Source: Neobacillus cucumis
GTDB lineage: Bacteria > Bacillota > Bacilli > Bacillales_B > DSM-18226
Direction: 5' to 3'
Length of the DNA stretch: 64,000 bases
Assembly: GCF_016107705.1 (NCBI RefSeq)
Contig: NZ_JAEHGC010000006.1
Coordinates: 62,001-126,000, forward strand
Shown: in pieces, positions 43,031-52,109 of the stretch
Layout: every line of letters starts with the position of its first letter
How positions within the stretch are numbered: position 1 is the first letter of the stretch
Position numbers and translations under genes: made by a program
The notes under the pieces: model-generated
Told to the model about the DNA's origin: nothing
Seen by the model: the letters and a program-made list of their open reading frames with translations, nothing else
Database searches by the model: none

Positions 43031-43369
43031 ATGAAGAGTAAAATCCATCGTTGTAATTGCCGAAAAATTTGGTCCGTTCAAAACAGAAAATCAAGGGTTA
43101 CCGCAAGTTCTGTTCTTCTCAATGGAACCTGGACCACTGAATTAAAACCGGAACGAAAATGTAACCCGAAAGGATTTGTGACAACCCAGAAAAGTGGAGA
43201 AATCATCTTTAATCCAACAAGTGATCTAGTGGAGCAATTTGTAAAAGTTGCAAAACTCCTGTACGACAAAGAGAATGTTCATTTTAATATCGACCAGGGG
43301 GAATATTTGTATTTTGCGGAGGATGGAACCTGTTATGTTCTTCGGAAAAAGAAAGAGGTGGGTGGTTGA
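43031..43369 (+). CDS. Hypothetical protein, 112 residues
   Basis: Soluble basic protein, KSKIHRCNCRKIWSVQNRKS at the amino end with a CNC pair, later WTTELKPERKCNPKGFVTTQ and a beta-rich end YLYFAEDGTCYVLRKKKE. ATG 43031 with GAAGG upstream is preferred over a longer frame beginning in the preceding terminator. The Cys pattern (C-N-C and two single Cys) could bind metal, but this is a guess. Not recognised. Confidence 0.7.
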   Translation: MKSKIHRCNCRKIWSVQNRKSRVTASSVLLNGTWTTELKPERKCNPKGFVTTQKSGEIIFNPTSDLVEQFVKVAKLLYDKENVHFNIDQGEYLYFAEDGTCYVLRKKKEVGG

Positions 43370-43375
43370 AAGGAA

Positions 43376-43412
43376 GAGGCATCGGGGAAAACGACCGAGG
43401 CCTTTTCTTTTT
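43376..43412 (+). terminator. Probable intrinsic terminator
   Basis: An imperfect stem, GAGGCATCGGGG with ACGACCGAGGCCTTTT-like pairing, followed by CTTTTTATTTT. Confidence 0.5.
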
Positions 43413-43587
43413 ATTTTCCCTCTTGCAAAACAATCAAAAATACAATGGATATATATGCTAAAATAGTATAATGAATGGGAAGCTAATTAGGCATTCACCG
43501 CTAATTTACGATCTGTCTGCCATTTCTATCACATGTTTTTTCCTAAGAATATGGTAAAATTAGAGATGGGAATGGAGGGGGCATACT

Positions 43588-44043
43588 TTGATTACTTTCT
43601 ACAAAATCATCGTTTTCATACATATATTTTCTGCCATAATCGGAATGGGACCAGGTTTTATTTTAACAACCGTGGTCAGAATGGGGAATACCATGACGGA
43701 GTTAAGGCATTCCTATAAAATTAGACATAAATTACATATTTTTGTGATGGTGGGCGGCACGTTATTGTTAATTACCGGATTGACCATGGGATTTCTTAAT
43801 CCGGCGCTATTTCGGATGGGGTGGTATGTAACAAGCCTTATTCTCTTTTTAATTTCCTTAGCGATGGGCCCACTAGCGCTATCACCAAAATCCAAACCGA
43901 TAAAAGCCCTGTTAGAAACACATAAAGGCGAGGATATCCCTGAAGAATATAAACGTTTAGCCAAAAGTCTTTTTCGGACTGAATATATTGAAAATATCAT
44001 TTTTATCATCATTATTTCGCTAATGATATTGAAACCGTTTTAA
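43588..44043 (+). CDS. DUF2269-type integral membrane protein
   Basis: 151 residues with four membrane helices; TTG start 43588 behind GGAGGGGG. Conserved look: KIIVFIHIFSAIIGMGPGFI near the amino end with a membrane His, then KIRHKLHIFVMVGGTLLLIT. The membrane His pair hints at haem or metal binding, as suggested for similar families, but function is unknown. Own terminator. Confidence 0.8.
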   Translation: MITFYKIIVFIHIFSAIIGMGPGFILTTVVRMGNTMTELRHSYKIRHKLHIFVMVGGTLLLITGLTMGFLNPALFRMGWYVTSLILFLISLAMGPLALSPKSKPIKALLETHKGEDIPEEYKRLAKSLFRTEYIENIIFIIIISLMILKPF

Positions 44044-44049
44044 AAAAAG

Positions 44050-44085
44050 TAGGGTGCCAGGAAAGTCCGGGCGCCCTTTCTTTTG
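44050..44085 (+). terminator. Intrinsic terminator
   Basis: AGGGTGCC and GGCGCCCT arms (44051-44076) followed by TTCTTTT. Confidence 0.8.
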
Positions 44086-44101
44086 ATTTACGACAAAAAT
44101 C

Positions 44102-44821
44102 CTATAAATCTTCAATAACAATATAACCCGCTTTAACCGGGCCATGCACACCAACCACAAGCTTTGACTCGATGTCTGCGGAATTACTTGGCCCGGTAAT
44201 AAAATTAATACAGGAAGCAATATGCTCTCCACGTTCTACTTTTTCCCGTATCTTTCTTGCTGCTTGGGTCATTCTTGGAACAATTGTACTTTTGGGAATC
44301 AGGATAATCGAAGTGGTAGGTAAAAAGCTAACAGTCCGGCCCCTATCATTGCTGCTGAAAAGAACAGCTGTGCCGGATTCGGCAAGCGTAATATCACTTA
44401 TCGTAATTCCTATATTAGCCCGTTCCGCCCGCCTAATATTTTCTTCTCCAATCGAAGAATCCCACTCCTGAAAATCAATCCCTTCCTCAGGCCATCTCTC
44501 TTTAAACAGGGGAGATAACCCATGTTCCTCAAAGCGAGGATCTTTCCACGACAATATCGGCCCACCGCCATAATTAGCAACCATTTTATTAATGGTGTCA
44601 GCTAATCCGGTTTTGTTCGTTAAAACAATGTCTGTAAGGATGTTCGAACATTGTCGTTTTAGAATTTCCAGTAATTCATCGGAACTTGCATCTTTTAATA
44701 CCGCATCTTGAGGTGAGTATTTCCACTTTGGTCTTGCTACCCCGGCGGTTACTAAATCTCTCCCTAGACGCCCAGCAATTTTGCTAAGAAATTCATCCCG
44801 ATTTTGTATGGAACCCTTCAT
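44102..44821 (-). CDS. lutC: Lactate utilization protein C
   Basis: 239 residues with the LUD domain: [20 protein letters not shown], then [18 protein letters not shown] and the final [20 protein letters not shown] and HGP. Subunit of the LutABC iron-sulphur complex that oxidises L-lactate to pyruvate. Its start overlaps the lutB stop by four bases (ATGA). Confidence 0.95.
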   Translation of the reverse strand: MKGSIQNRDEFLSKIAGRLGRDLVTAGVARPKWKYSPQDAVLKDASSDELLEILKRQCSNILTDIVLTNKTGLADTINKMVANYGGGPILSWKDPRFEEHGLSPLFKERWPEEGIDFQEWDSSIGEENIRRAERANIGITISDITLAESGTAVLFSSNDRGRTVSFLPTTSIILIPKSTIVPRMTQAARKIREKVERGEHIASCINFITGPSNSADIESKLVVGVHGPVKAGYIVIEDL

Positions 44822-46248
44822 GATTTGTCCCCTCCTTTCGAACGGTTTTTAAACCAATCACGAAAGCGCTCTTTATTAGGCGCTGGAAATTCCCGAATTT
44901 CTGTCCATGCCTTTAATGGGCCCGGTCCTTTTGAGATTTTATCTCCGACAGTAAAAGGATTCATCACAGACGGTGCAATTTTTGATCCTAATTTATAAAG
45001 GGAGGGAGAAGCGGCACCAAGTCCGAATGCTTTCATAGCCAGTTTTTCTGAAATGGGTGCTCTTCCTTCTTTTTCGACGATGATTTGCCGATGTTTATGA
45101 AGCAGTTCGTGTAACGGTATTTTTACTGGGCAGGCTTCCGTACAAGCCCCGCATAATGTCGATGCATAGGGAAGCTCTTTATAGTCATCGTACCCGCCTA
45201 GTAATGGTGATAAAACCGCTCCGATTGGCCCGGAGTAAATAGAACCGTAAGAATGCCCCCCAACATGACGATATACAGGACAAACATTCACACAGGCTGC
45301 ACAACGGATGCATTGGAGAATTGAATGGAACTCACCGCCAAGAATATTTGCCCGGCCATTATCAACAATCACTAAATGGAACTCCTCTGGTCCATCGACA
45401 TCACCTTCATCTCTTGGTCCCGATAACACGGTTACATAGCTTGTCAGCTTTTGGCCGACGGCGCTTCTTGTTAGCAGGCTGACAAGGACATCTAATTCTT
45501 CATGGGTTGGAACAAGCCTTTCCATTCCCATCACTGTAATTTGAGTTTTTGGAAGAGCCGTTACCAAATCAGCATTTCCTTCATTTGTTACTAAGCAGAT
45601 GGAACCTGTTTCAGCAATGGCAAAATTACAGCCGGTAATGCCGATATCAGCGGTTAAATATTCGTTGCGGAGCGTTTCACGGGCATGCAAGGCCATCTCT
45701 TCAGGCTTGTCTGACTTTTGATAGTTTAATTTTTTCACAAAAACTTCCCTGATTTGCTCTTTATTTTTATGCATGGCAGGGCCAACAATATGGGAGGGGA
45801 GATCATGGTCATCCAATTGCAGAATATATTCTCCTAAATCGGTTTCAATGACCTCACAGCCTGTACTTTCTAAACAAGCATTCAAATTAATTTCTTCTGT
45901 AACCATTGATTTTGACTTAACAACCTTTTTAGCCTGTTTCGTTTCAACTACTCTACGAATATACTGATTTGCGTCGTCCGCGGTTTTTGCAAAAAAGACA
46001 TGGCCGCCTCTGTTTGCGACATTTTCACTTAATTGATATAAATAATAATCCAGGTTTTCTAGCACGTGTTTACGGATTTCTTCACCGTGTGAACGCCATT
46101 CCTCCCAGTTACCAAGCTCTTCTGCTGCCATTAGCTTCCTTGAACTTAAGTTATCCTGCGCACTGGATACTGCACCTCTCATAAATGCGTTGTTAATTCC
46201 GGCATCTACCCGATGATTAAAATCTTCCGTTCCAATTTTCATCGGCAT
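44818..46248 (-). CDS. lutB: Lactate utilization protein B
   Basis: 476 residues: an amino LUD-type domain ([20 protein letters not shown]) and two ferredoxin motifs, [19 protein letters not shown] (about 304-322) and [13 protein letters not shown] (about 354-366), that carry [4Fe-4S] clusters. Forms the lactate oxidation complex with LutA and LutC. The start is ATG 46248 with AGGGGG. In B. subtilis lutA precedes lutB in one operon; here the upstream 400 bp contain only a repeat array and no lutA. Confidence 0.95.
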   Translation of the reverse strand: MPMKIGTEDFNHRVDAGINNAFMRGAVSSAQDNLSSRKLMAAEELGNWEEWRSHGEEIRKHVLENLDYYLYQLSENVANRGGHVFFAKTADDANQYIRRVVETKQAKKVVKSKSMVTEEINLNACLESTGCEVIETDLGEYILQLDDHDLPSHIVGPAMHKNKEQIREVFVKKLNYQKSDKPEEMALHARETLRNEYLTADIGITGCNFAIAETGSICLVTNEGNADLVTALPKTQITVMGMERLVPTHEELDVLVSLLTRSAVGQKLTSYVTVLSGPRDEGDVDGPEEFHLVIVDNGRANILGGEFHSILQCIRCAACVNVCPVYRHVGGHSYGSIYSGPIGAVLSPLLGGYDDYKELPYASTLCGACTEACPVKIPLHELLHKHRQIIVEKEGRAPISEKLAMKAFGLGAASPSLYKLGSKIAPSVMNPFTVGDKISKGPGPLKAWTEIREFPAPNKERFRDWFKNRSKGGDKS

Positions 46249-46347
46249 ATTCTTTTCCCCCTAATAATGAGCTGATTTTTATAATTTATCTAAATATTCT
46301 TATTATAAATAAATAGATTACCATAATTAATTGAGTCTGTATACGAG
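46249..46347 (-). promoter_or_regulatory. AT-rich upstream region of lutBC
   Basis: The 100 bp before lutB are very AT-rich (TATTCTTATTATAAATAAAT) and must hold the lutBC promoter, but I cannot pick boxes with confidence. No lutA gene is present here. Confidence 0.35.
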
Positions 46348-46530
46348 GCCAGTATATTGCCCTATAAGGGTCAACAAACATAAAAAAGGGAAAAGAAAGA
46401 CTGTTTCATTGCCCGATGGGGGTCAGTAAATATAAAAAGGGGAAAAGAAAAGCTGTTTCATTGCCCGATGAGGGTTAGTAAATATAAAAAGGGGAAAAGA
46501 AAAGTTGTTTCATTGCCTGATGAGGAAGCC
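46348..46530. repeat. Small tandem array, 52-bp period, about 3.5 units
   Basis: Two near-identical units, 46401-46452 and 46453-46504, start with CTGTTTCATTGCCCGATG and end with AAAAGGGGAAAAGAAAAG. A diverged unit precedes (about 46349-46400) and a half unit follows (46505-46530). The period equals that of the large array at 36.4 kb, and both share the order TTCAT, TGCCC, GGGG, AAGAAAA, so they may be one repeat family. Confidence 0.88.
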
Positions 46531-46611
46531 GTTCTTCCAAAAATGAACAAGTAAAAAGATTGAAAGTTAATTGGATCAAATAACGGAACAAAAATAGTTT
46601 AACTTACCAGA

Positions 46612-46632
46612 ACTCGACTGAGATAGTCGAGT
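46612..46632. terminator. Short hairpin between array and DUF3889 gene
   Basis: ACTCGACT and AGTCGAGT (46612-46632), perfect 8-bp stem, no strong T-run. Follows the minus-strand DUF3889 stop. Confidence 0.5.
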
Positions 46633-46647
46633 CATTAAAATTTCCCA

Positions 46648-46989
46648 TTATTTAGGTGTCTCTTTTAAAGTAACCTTCTTTACTTGCTCCGTTTTGTTGT
46701 TAAACTCAATATCGATAAAAACCCCAAATTCTTTTCCGTTTTCTTTTAACCAAAGCTTGAATTTTTCCGTAGAAGTTGTAGGGCCGCTGATTCTGCCAAT
46801 ATGAAGATAGTCAATAATTTGTGCTTTCGGATACTTTTCTTTTGTTTTCTTCATCGCAAAAACTCCCCACTTCGCATAGGGAGGAATAGGCTTCCGTTGT
46901 GAGTATGCTGTATTCATTAAATTTCTTGGGGCAATGATTTCCGAACAAAAAACAACTGACAAGGCCAAACTAATAAGTAGCTTTTTCAA
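46648..46989 (-). CDS. Secreted DUF3889 protein
   Basis: 113 residues with a signal peptide (about 1-30) followed by the family pattern PPYAKWGVFAMKKTKEKYPK and AQIIDYLHIGR. Small secreted Bacillus protein of unknown function. The upstream site AGAGGGAAAA and downstream hairpin support it. Confidence 0.8.
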   Translation of the reverse strand: MKKLLISLALSVVFCSEIIAPRNLMNTAYSQRKPIPPYAKWGVFAMKKTKEKYPKAQIIDYLHIGRISGPTTSTEKFKLWLKENGKEFGVFIDIEFNNKTEQVKKVTLKETPK

Positions 46990-47115
46990 GGATTTTCCCT
47001 CTTTTGTTTTTAATCTTATTTTTCCACAAGAGGTAAAAACTTATGTAAATCGCAGCGATTTAGTATAGAGTTTTGACTCAGGATGCTTAAACAGTATTTG
47101 CTGCGGTAAATTGAA

Positions 47116-47140
47116 AGAGCACACAAAACATGTGTGCTCT
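47116..47140 (-). terminator. Intrinsic terminator
   Basis: AGAGCACACA (47116-47125) pairs with TGTGTGCTCT (47131-47140). Follows the gene at 47153-47377 on the minus strand. Confidence 0.8.
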
Positions 47141-47152
47141 AAAGGTTTTCCG

Positions 47153-47377
47153 TTATCTTTTTTTCTTTTTAGAATTATCTACAGCTGCCGCCTGCTTATT
47201 TTTATTAACGGCTTCCAGCACAATTTGCACCTGGAATTTTTGCTCATCCACGCTAGTAACACTCGAAACCTTTCCTTTACGACCTTTAATTTTTAAATCC
47301 TCGCCTACCGATGGAACACGCTGAAGAAGCTGAGTTAATAAAAGATTTTTGTTATCGAAAAAATAAACAACAAACAT
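47153..47377 (-). CDS. Hypothetical protein, 74 residues
   Basis: FVVYFFDNKNLLLTQLLQRV, then PSVGEDLKIKGRKGKVSSVT and a lysine-rich tail. Basic, soluble, with a small beta-barrel look (GEDLKIKGRKGKV). The upstream AGGAGAG and own terminator support translation. Function unknown; nucleic-acid binding is possible but unproven. Confidence 0.7.
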   Translation of the reverse strand: MFVVYFFDNKNLLLTQLLQRVPSVGEDLKIKGRKGKVSSVTSVDEQKFQVQIVLEAVNKNKQAAAVDNSKKKKR

Positions 47378-47500
47378 TTTACTCTCTCCTATTTCATATG
47401 ATTTTGGGTATTCTTCCTATAAAATATTTGAGAAAGATTCAATTTAGACCATATTTTAAAATGAGCTTGAATTTTATTAAGGAATGAATGAGAAATAATA

Positions 47501-47528
47501 AAGAGCCTGAGGATTACCTCAAGCTCTT
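47501..47528 (-). terminator. Terminator of the 43-residue gene
   Basis: AAGAGCCTGAGG pairs with CCTCAAGCTCTT, one mismatch, next to the small minus-strand gene's stop. Confidence 0.75.
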
Positions 47529-47547
47529 ATTTCAACCCTATTTTATA

Positions 47548-47679
47548 TTAAAACCACAATCTTTTATTATAATCATAATCGGGGATATCGAAATTCTCTT
47601 CAATTTCTTTATTTGGGATGTTTTCTTCACAAGGTTCTTCAGACTGATTGTATACACGTAGTTCAAATAAAAGTTCCAT
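47548..47679 (-). CDS. Small acidic protein, 43 residues
   Basis: Starts at ATG 47679 with GAGAGGGG eight bases upstream and ends at TAA 47548. It reads MELLFELRVYNQSEEPCEEN followed by IPNKEIEENFDIPDYDYNKR and LWF. Acidic, one Cys. Supported by its ribosome site and terminator; function unknown. Confidence 0.65.
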   Translation of the reverse strand: MELLFELRVYNQSEEPCEENIPNKEIEENFDIPDYDYNKRLWF

Positions 47680-47840
47680 TGTTTCTATCCCCTCTCCTAT
47701 TTCTTACTTTTATTTTAATGGAAGCGGTTCCATTTGTCAGGTGGTTTTTACTGGAAAAATGAGAAATGGTATTTTTGTCTCAGTTCATTAATTTTTTTTA
47801 TCATTAGAAGTAGAGAAAAAATAGGGTTAATCATTAATTA

Positions 47841-47870
47841 AAAAGGACCAATTCAAAGTGGTTCTTTTTA
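47841..47870. terminator. Orphan bidirectional terminator
   Basis: AAAAGGACCA (47841-47850) pairs with TGGTTCTTTT (47859-47868). No gene on either strand ends next to it; the stretch 47680-47977 is otherwise empty. Confidence 0.65.
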
Positions 47871-47977
47871 TAAACCCATTTTTTGTTAAAATGGAGGATA
47901 AAATTGGAATAGTGTCGAATATAAGTTTACTAGAATAATTTTTGATTCGTGTTTAATTAGGAAAGGAGCTAGATCAA

Positions 47978-48217
47978 ATGGGTAGTAAATACTCATTAGG
48001 AGCCTGTTTTATAATTATCGGTTTAGCTTTTATGTTGTATAGTCCAAGCATCACAGCGGAATGGACTGATTATATTAAATATACAGGGGATGGAACTTTT
48101 TATTATTATGATTATATGTCGCGTTCAATTGTCATCACCTTAATAGGTTTTAGTGTTCAATTAACCGGCATATTAGTTATATTGTTTTCGTATTTTTCAA
48201 AAAGATCAAGGCGTTAA
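47978..48217 (+). CDS. Two-helix membrane protein, 79 residues
   Basis: Helix 1 SLGACFIIIGLAFMLYSPSI, a Tyr-rich loop (YIKYTGDGTFYYYDYMSRS), helix 2 VITLIGFSVQLTGILVILFS and a basic end KKRSRR-like (KRSRR). AAAGGAGC precedes the ATG. Function unknown. Confidence 0.75.
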   Translation: MGSKYSLGACFIIIGLAFMLYSPSITAEWTDYIKYTGDGTFYYYDYMSRSIVITLIGFSVQLTGILVILFSYFSKRSRR

Positions 48218-48257
48218 AAATTGTAGAACAAACTTTTGAAATAAATAGTATGATTAG

Positions 48258-49205
48258 GTGGATGGCGATGTTTTGGAAATTAAGAATACCTTTAAGGAAG
48301 TGCATATTTTGTCTAAGAATCAACGTCAATTAAGTAAACACAGCATTAGCCCAGAAAGTCTCCATTCTGACTGCGAGAATTGTTTTGGTTTGTGCTGTGT
48401 TGCTTTGCCGTTCGCAGCCTCAGCAGACTTTGCCAAAGGAAAAGAGGGTGGCAGTCCGTGCCCGAATCTTCAGGCGGATTTTCGCTGTGGTATCCATAAA
48501 GATCTAAGGAAAAAGGGCTTTAAAGGCTGCACGGTATATGAATGCTTTGGCGCGGGTCAAAAAGTTTCTCAAATTACTTTTGAAGGGAACGACTGGCTCG
48601 AGAATCCACAATATGCGAAACAAATGTTTGACGTATTTCCAGTGATGCAGCAGCTTCATGAGATGCTCTTGTATTTAAATGAAGCATTGATATTAAAGGA
48701 AACTCATTCCATCCACAAAGAGCTCAAATCCATGGTAGGGAAGACAGAACAACTTACCTTTCTTAGTCCCGAGTCTCTTATGGAACTAGACCTGTCGGGA
48801 CATCGGGCAGATGTAAATGTATTGCTCCTTAAGACTAGTGAACTAGTTCGTGTTGAGTGGGAGAGCAAGAATAAGGGTGCGAAAAACTCTCGAAAAACCT
48901 ATGAACGGGGAGCCAATTTGTTTGGTGCAAATCTTCAGAAAGCCAATCTTCAAGGGGCAAATTTAAGGGGGGCATACCTCATTGCTGCTAATCTTAAAGA
49001 CGCCGACTTAAGAGGTGCAGATGTAATTGGGGCGGACTTTCGTGATGCAAATCTTAGTGGTGCTAACTTAACCGGAACTATATTTCTCACACAGGCTCAA
49101 ATTAACTCGGCAAAGGGCGATGCTAATACAAAACTACCACCTGTGCTTACTCGGCCAGCCCACTGGTCTACATCTGAAAATAAAAAAGAGCAAGAGATTA
49201 TTTAA
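48258..49205 (+). CDS. Cys-rich domain plus pentapeptide-repeat protein
   Basis: About 300-315 residues; start among GTG 48258, TTG 48273 or a later codon is uncertain. Residues about 38-105 hold a YkgJ-like cysteine cluster: DCENCFGLCCVALPF, CPNL, FRCGIH and GCTVYECFG, a pattern seen in presumed iron/zinc-chelating domains. Residues about 222-275 form pentapeptide repeats (ANLFGANLQKANLQGANLRG, ADLRGADVIGADF), a right-handed quadrilateral beta-helix. The fusion may be a protein-binding scaffold. Next gene 12 bp downstream. Confidence 0.85.
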   Translation: MDGDVLEIKNTFKEVHILSKNQRQLSKHSISPESLHSDCENCFGLCCVALPFAASADFAKGKEGGSPCPNLQADFRCGIHKDLRKKGFKGCTVYECFGAGQKVSQITFEGNDWLENPQYAKQMFDVFPVMQQLHEMLLYLNEALILKETHSIHKELKSMVGKTEQLTFLSPESLMELDLSGHRADVNVLLLKTSELVRVEWESKNKGAKNSRKTYERGANLFGANLQKANLQGANLRGAYLIAANLKDADLRGADVIGADFRDANLSGANLTGTIFLTQAQINSAKGDANTKLPPVLTRPAHWSTSENKKEQEII

Positions 49206-49216
49206 GGGAGTATACA

Positions 49217-49519
49217 ATGCCGATTTATTATTTTACTTTTGACGCCATACCCTTAGCAGAAAATCCCGAAAAAAAGGATTGTGCCGGTGCAGTTGTCTGT
49301 TGCTGGGTGGATTCAATTGATGTTAACTTCGCATTAGCAAAAGCAAAAAACTACATAACTAATGAAGGCTGGGAAGTAATTACGGTTGAGGAGCAGTTTA
49401 TCGCTACCCGTGAACAGTATGAAGATGATCCTGAAAATGAGGATGCACTTGAGTGTTACGATGAAGCCGCTAGCGAGGGTGTTTCTGCTATTTTTTATAT
49501 TTGGCCATATGATGATTAA
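49217..49519 (+). CDS. Acidic hypothetical protein, 100 residues
   Basis: PIYYFTFDAIPLAENPEKKD, then CAGAVVCCWVDSIDVNFALA with three Cys, and an acidic carboxy half (YEDDPENEDALECYDEAASE). Probably in an operon with the pentapeptide protein (12 bp apart, GGGAG before ATG). Not recognised. Confidence 0.75.
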   Translation: MPIYYFTFDAIPLAENPEKKDCAGAVVCCWVDSIDVNFALAKAKNYITNEGWEVITVEEQFIATREQYEDDPENEDALECYDEAASEGVSAIFYIWPYDD

Positions 49520-49532
49520 ACTAAAACGTATA

Positions 49533-49572
49533 GTGCACCAAGAGATTGATGACTTGGTGCACCTCGGTTTTT
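49533..49572 (+). terminator. Intrinsic terminator
   Basis: GTGCACCAAG (49533-49542) pairs with CTTGGTGCAC (49553-49562), then CTCGGTTTTTT. Confidence 0.9.
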
Positions 49573-49583
49573 TAGTAAAATAG

Positions 49584-50270
49584 TTAAAGCTTTCTACCAA
49601 ATAAAACGACAAAATTATAGTATTTATAGATGCAATCAACATCTTGAAAACCGCTTGCTTTCAACCAATTGATTTGGTCCCCAAGTGTAGCCATTTTATC
49701 AAGCTTTGTTCGGTCATAAGCAGCCTCAATTTCCTGCAGTATTAAACCGCTTTTTTCAATTTTGGTTTTCCAGTCATTTTTGTATAGCGCCTCAATAAAT
49801 GGTGTATTCCCAAGCACTTGATCCGCGTTTATGAAGATCCCTCCCTCTTTTAGCAAAGAGAAAATTCTTTCATATAATTTTTGTTTCTCTTCATCTGATA
49901 GATGGTGGATGGAAAGGGATGAGATTACAACATCAAACTTCTCTTCGAACCTATAGTTAGTATAATCTGCAACAATGTAGCGGATATCCTGGTGATCGCT
50001 GAATCGCTCCCTTGAAACATCCATCATTTTTTCTGATAAATCAATTAATGTCATGTGGGCATTTGGATATTTTTCTTTTAGAAAAAATGAAAATAGTCCT
50101 GTTCCTGCACCAATATCCAGAACGGATGGGGCTTCAGTTTTAGTATGAATGATTGAAACCGGAATAGAGTAGAAATCATCAAAACATGGAATTAACTTTC
50201 TTCTTTGATGATCATAATTCGGTGCATTTTCGTCAAATTTTCTTTTAATCCTATTTGTTGTCTCGTTCAA
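49584..50270 (-). CDS. Class I SAM-dependent methyltransferase
   Basis: 228 residues. Motif I VLDIGAGTGLFSFFL (about 46-60), acidic loop TLIDLSEKMMDVSRERF, post-motif DVVISSLSIHHLSDEEKQKL and GGIFINADQVLG. Substrate unknown (UbiE/ubiquinone-type family is broad). Divergent from the LysR gene, with the LysR box between them, so it may be a target. Confidence 0.92.
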   Translation of the reverse strand: MNETTNRIKRKFDENAPNYDHQRRKLIPCFDDFYSIPVSIIHTKTEAPSVLDIGAGTGLFSFFLKEKYPNAHMTLIDLSEKMMDVSRERFSDHQDIRYIVADYTNYRFEEKFDVVISSLSIHHLSDEEKQKLYERIFSLLKEGGIFINADQVLGNTPFIEALYKNDWKTKIEKSGLILQEIEAAYDRTKLDKMATLGDQINWLKASGFQDVDCIYKYYNFVVLFGRKL

Positions 50271-50353
50271 TCTAATCAGCCCCTTTTGAATATAACTTAA
50301 TATGAATTATAAAAGAGTTCCTATATAATGAAAATTAACAAATTTTAATAAAA

Positions 50354-50374
50354 TTAATAACCATTGGTTATTAA
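50354..50374. promoter_or_regulatory. LysR box between methyltransferase and LysR genes
   Basis: TTAATAACC-ATT-GGTTATTAA, a perfect 9-3-9 palindrome containing T-N11-A (TAACCATTGGTTA), the LysR-type consensus. It lies 20 bp before the LysR start and about 84 bp before the divergent gene. Confidence 0.75.
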
Positions 50375-50393
50375 TAAAAGGACTGTAAACGAA

Positions 50394-51311
50394 ATGGATA
50401 TAAAGTGGTTAAAAACATTTATCATAGCGGCTAAATATGAAAATTTCCGTAAAGCAGCGGAGGAATTATTTTTGACACAACCAGCTGTTACGAAGCACAT
50501 AAAGAGGTTAGAGGAGTATTTGCACATTTCTTTATTTGAACGGAAAGGGAAAAATGTCTCTCTTACCCCGGCTGGTTCGAGGTTCCTCTCGTCTGCCCTC
50601 AAAATTTTGAATAGATATGACGATGAGATGGAGGAATTCGAAGGATGGAAGCAAGGCTATAATCGTAAACTGACGATTGCGGTGGCCCCTCAAATTGCTG
50701 CATCTGTTCTTCCAACATTTTTGCAAATTTTTATAGAACAACACCCGGATATAGAGGTGATCATCAATGTTGTTCGTTCTTTTGAGATTGGTGAAGATAT
50801 AAGCCTTGGCAAAGCCGACATTGGGTTATCCAGGATGAAACCGATTCAAACAGATCTGTTTTGTGAAATTATTCATCGTGATCCAGTAATTATGGTGGCT
50901 CCAAATCTAGAGGAAAAAGAACAGGAACAAACGCATATAAATGAGGAGAACGTTCTTCAGCGATTCAGGTTATTAACCGATAACCATCCAGCCTATTGGG
51001 ACACGTTACTGTCAGAGATTAAAAGATACTATCCAAGAATTCGGACAATCCCCGTTACTCAAATGGAAATTACCAAGCGGTTTATCGAAACAGGACTGGG
51101 TATTTCTTATTTACCGTTATCGATTGTTCAGGAAGAATTAAAAAATGGGAAAATGGTTGAGATAAAACCGGATAAAATCGATCTTCCTGTTTCTTTTACC
51201 TATGTTGTTAAGAAACAAGAGACTCCGGAAGCAGAGGGATTTATCTCCTCACTTAGGTACTGGATGAAGGAATTCGAGAAAAATAGGGAAGTTATACGGA
51301 TGGAAAATTAA
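50394..51311 (+). CDS. LysR-family transcriptional regulator
   Basis: 305 residues from ATG 50394 (MDIKWLKTFI), preceded by AAAGGA; longer frames would include the operator. Winged helix NFRKAAEELFLTQPAVTKHI (about 18-37) and RLEEYLHISLFERKGKNVSL, then a two-lobe effector domain (YNRKLTIAVAPQIAASVLPT onward). Likely autoregulates through the palindrome at 50354; the methyltransferase is the obvious second target. Effector unknown. Confidence 0.93.
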   Translation: MDIKWLKTFIIAAKYENFRKAAEELFLTQPAVTKHIKRLEEYLHISLFERKGKNVSLTPAGSRFLSSALKILNRYDDEMEEFEGWKQGYNRKLTIAVAPQIAASVLPTFLQIFIEQHPDIEVIINVVRSFEIGEDISLGKADIGLSRMKPIQTDLFCEIIHRDPVIMVAPNLEEKEQEQTHINEENVLQRFRLLTDNHPAYWDTLLSEIKRYYPRIRTIPVTQMEITKRFIETGLGISYLPLSIVQEELKNGKMVEIKPDKIDLPVSFTYVVKKQETPEAEGFISSLRYWMKEFEKNREVIRMEN

Positions 51312-51356
51312 AGGAGTTAGATGGAGAATGAATCCAAACGAAAAAGGGGTATTAAA

Positions 51357-51386
51357 AGGCATCGGGCAATGCGCGATGCCTATTTT
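51357..51386. terminator. Bidirectional terminator
   Basis: AGGCATCG (51357-51364) pairs with CGATGCCT (51374-51381), then ATTTTAC; lies between convergent genes. Confidence 0.8.
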
Positions 51387-51876
51387 ACTCAACGGCGAAG
51401 GTGAAGGTTTCTTTTAATGGCCTGCCTTTTTGGCCCTTTTGTGTCCAAATAACCTCTACCTCTAGTTCTGTCGCTTTATTAGCCAAAGGGAAATTTTTAA
51501 AACGAAAAGGTTTACCCTTATTTAATTGTTTGGCTAAAGAGAGTGCGTGCTCAAAGCGGCCTTCCGTGCAATCATCCCCATCAGGACATCCAAAAAGAGA
51601 AAACTTTGTAGTGGAATTTGGTTCATTTCGATACATAAACACTTCTACTGAATTTACCTTTTTCCCAATGTTATGGACCTCTAAAGAGTAGGTATTAAAC
51701 TTTCCTTTTTCAGATTTAGCTAATCCTTTGCCATGCCCGGGTTCTGCAACTTCCACGGACCATTGCTTCGATGAATGTTTGATGGGTAATTTATTAAAGC
51801 TGAGCGCCTCTGTCTCTAAAGCGATTGAGATCAGAAATAAAAGTATTAACGCAAAGGTGGTAAGTTTCGTTTTCAT
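51385..51876 (-). CDS. Secreted hypothetical protein, 163 residues
   Basis: Signal peptide (KLTTFALILLFLISIALE, cleavage near ETEA), then a beta-rich domain with NTYSLEVHNIGKKVNSVEVF and one Cys pair in FGCPDGDDCTEGRF, probably a disulphide loop. Likely extracellular and immunoglobulin-like by look; no family recognised. Good GGGGG-type site before ATG. Confidence 0.75.
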   Translation of the reverse strand: MKTKLTTFALILLFLISIALETEALSFNKLPIKHSSKQWSVEVAEPGHGKGLAKSEKGKFNTYSLEVHNIGKKVNSVEVFMYRNEPNSTTKFSLFGCPDGDDCTEGRFEHALSLAKQLNKGKPFRFKNFPLANKATELEVEVIWTQKGQKGRPLKETFTFAVE

Positions 51877-52109
51877 ATTTCAAATTCCCCCAACATTTAG
51901 TCAGTCGGGATTATTTTTCCCAAAATAGAATGGAATATGAAATGTTTATTGTTGATAGAAGAGAGGATAACCAAGAATAATGTTTGGATTTGGTTTATCT
52001 ATAAACTTTGGTCTCCATTTATGATAAACTATTCAATTCAAGCAGTGGCATTGTAGGTTTATGTTCCCATATAATCAATACTAAAAATGCTTTGTTATCA
52101 GGAGGAATT

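Noticed and set aside
51328..51417. 29-codon frame after the LysR gene
   Set aside because: It crosses a bidirectional terminator; the GGAGA before its ATG is probably chance.
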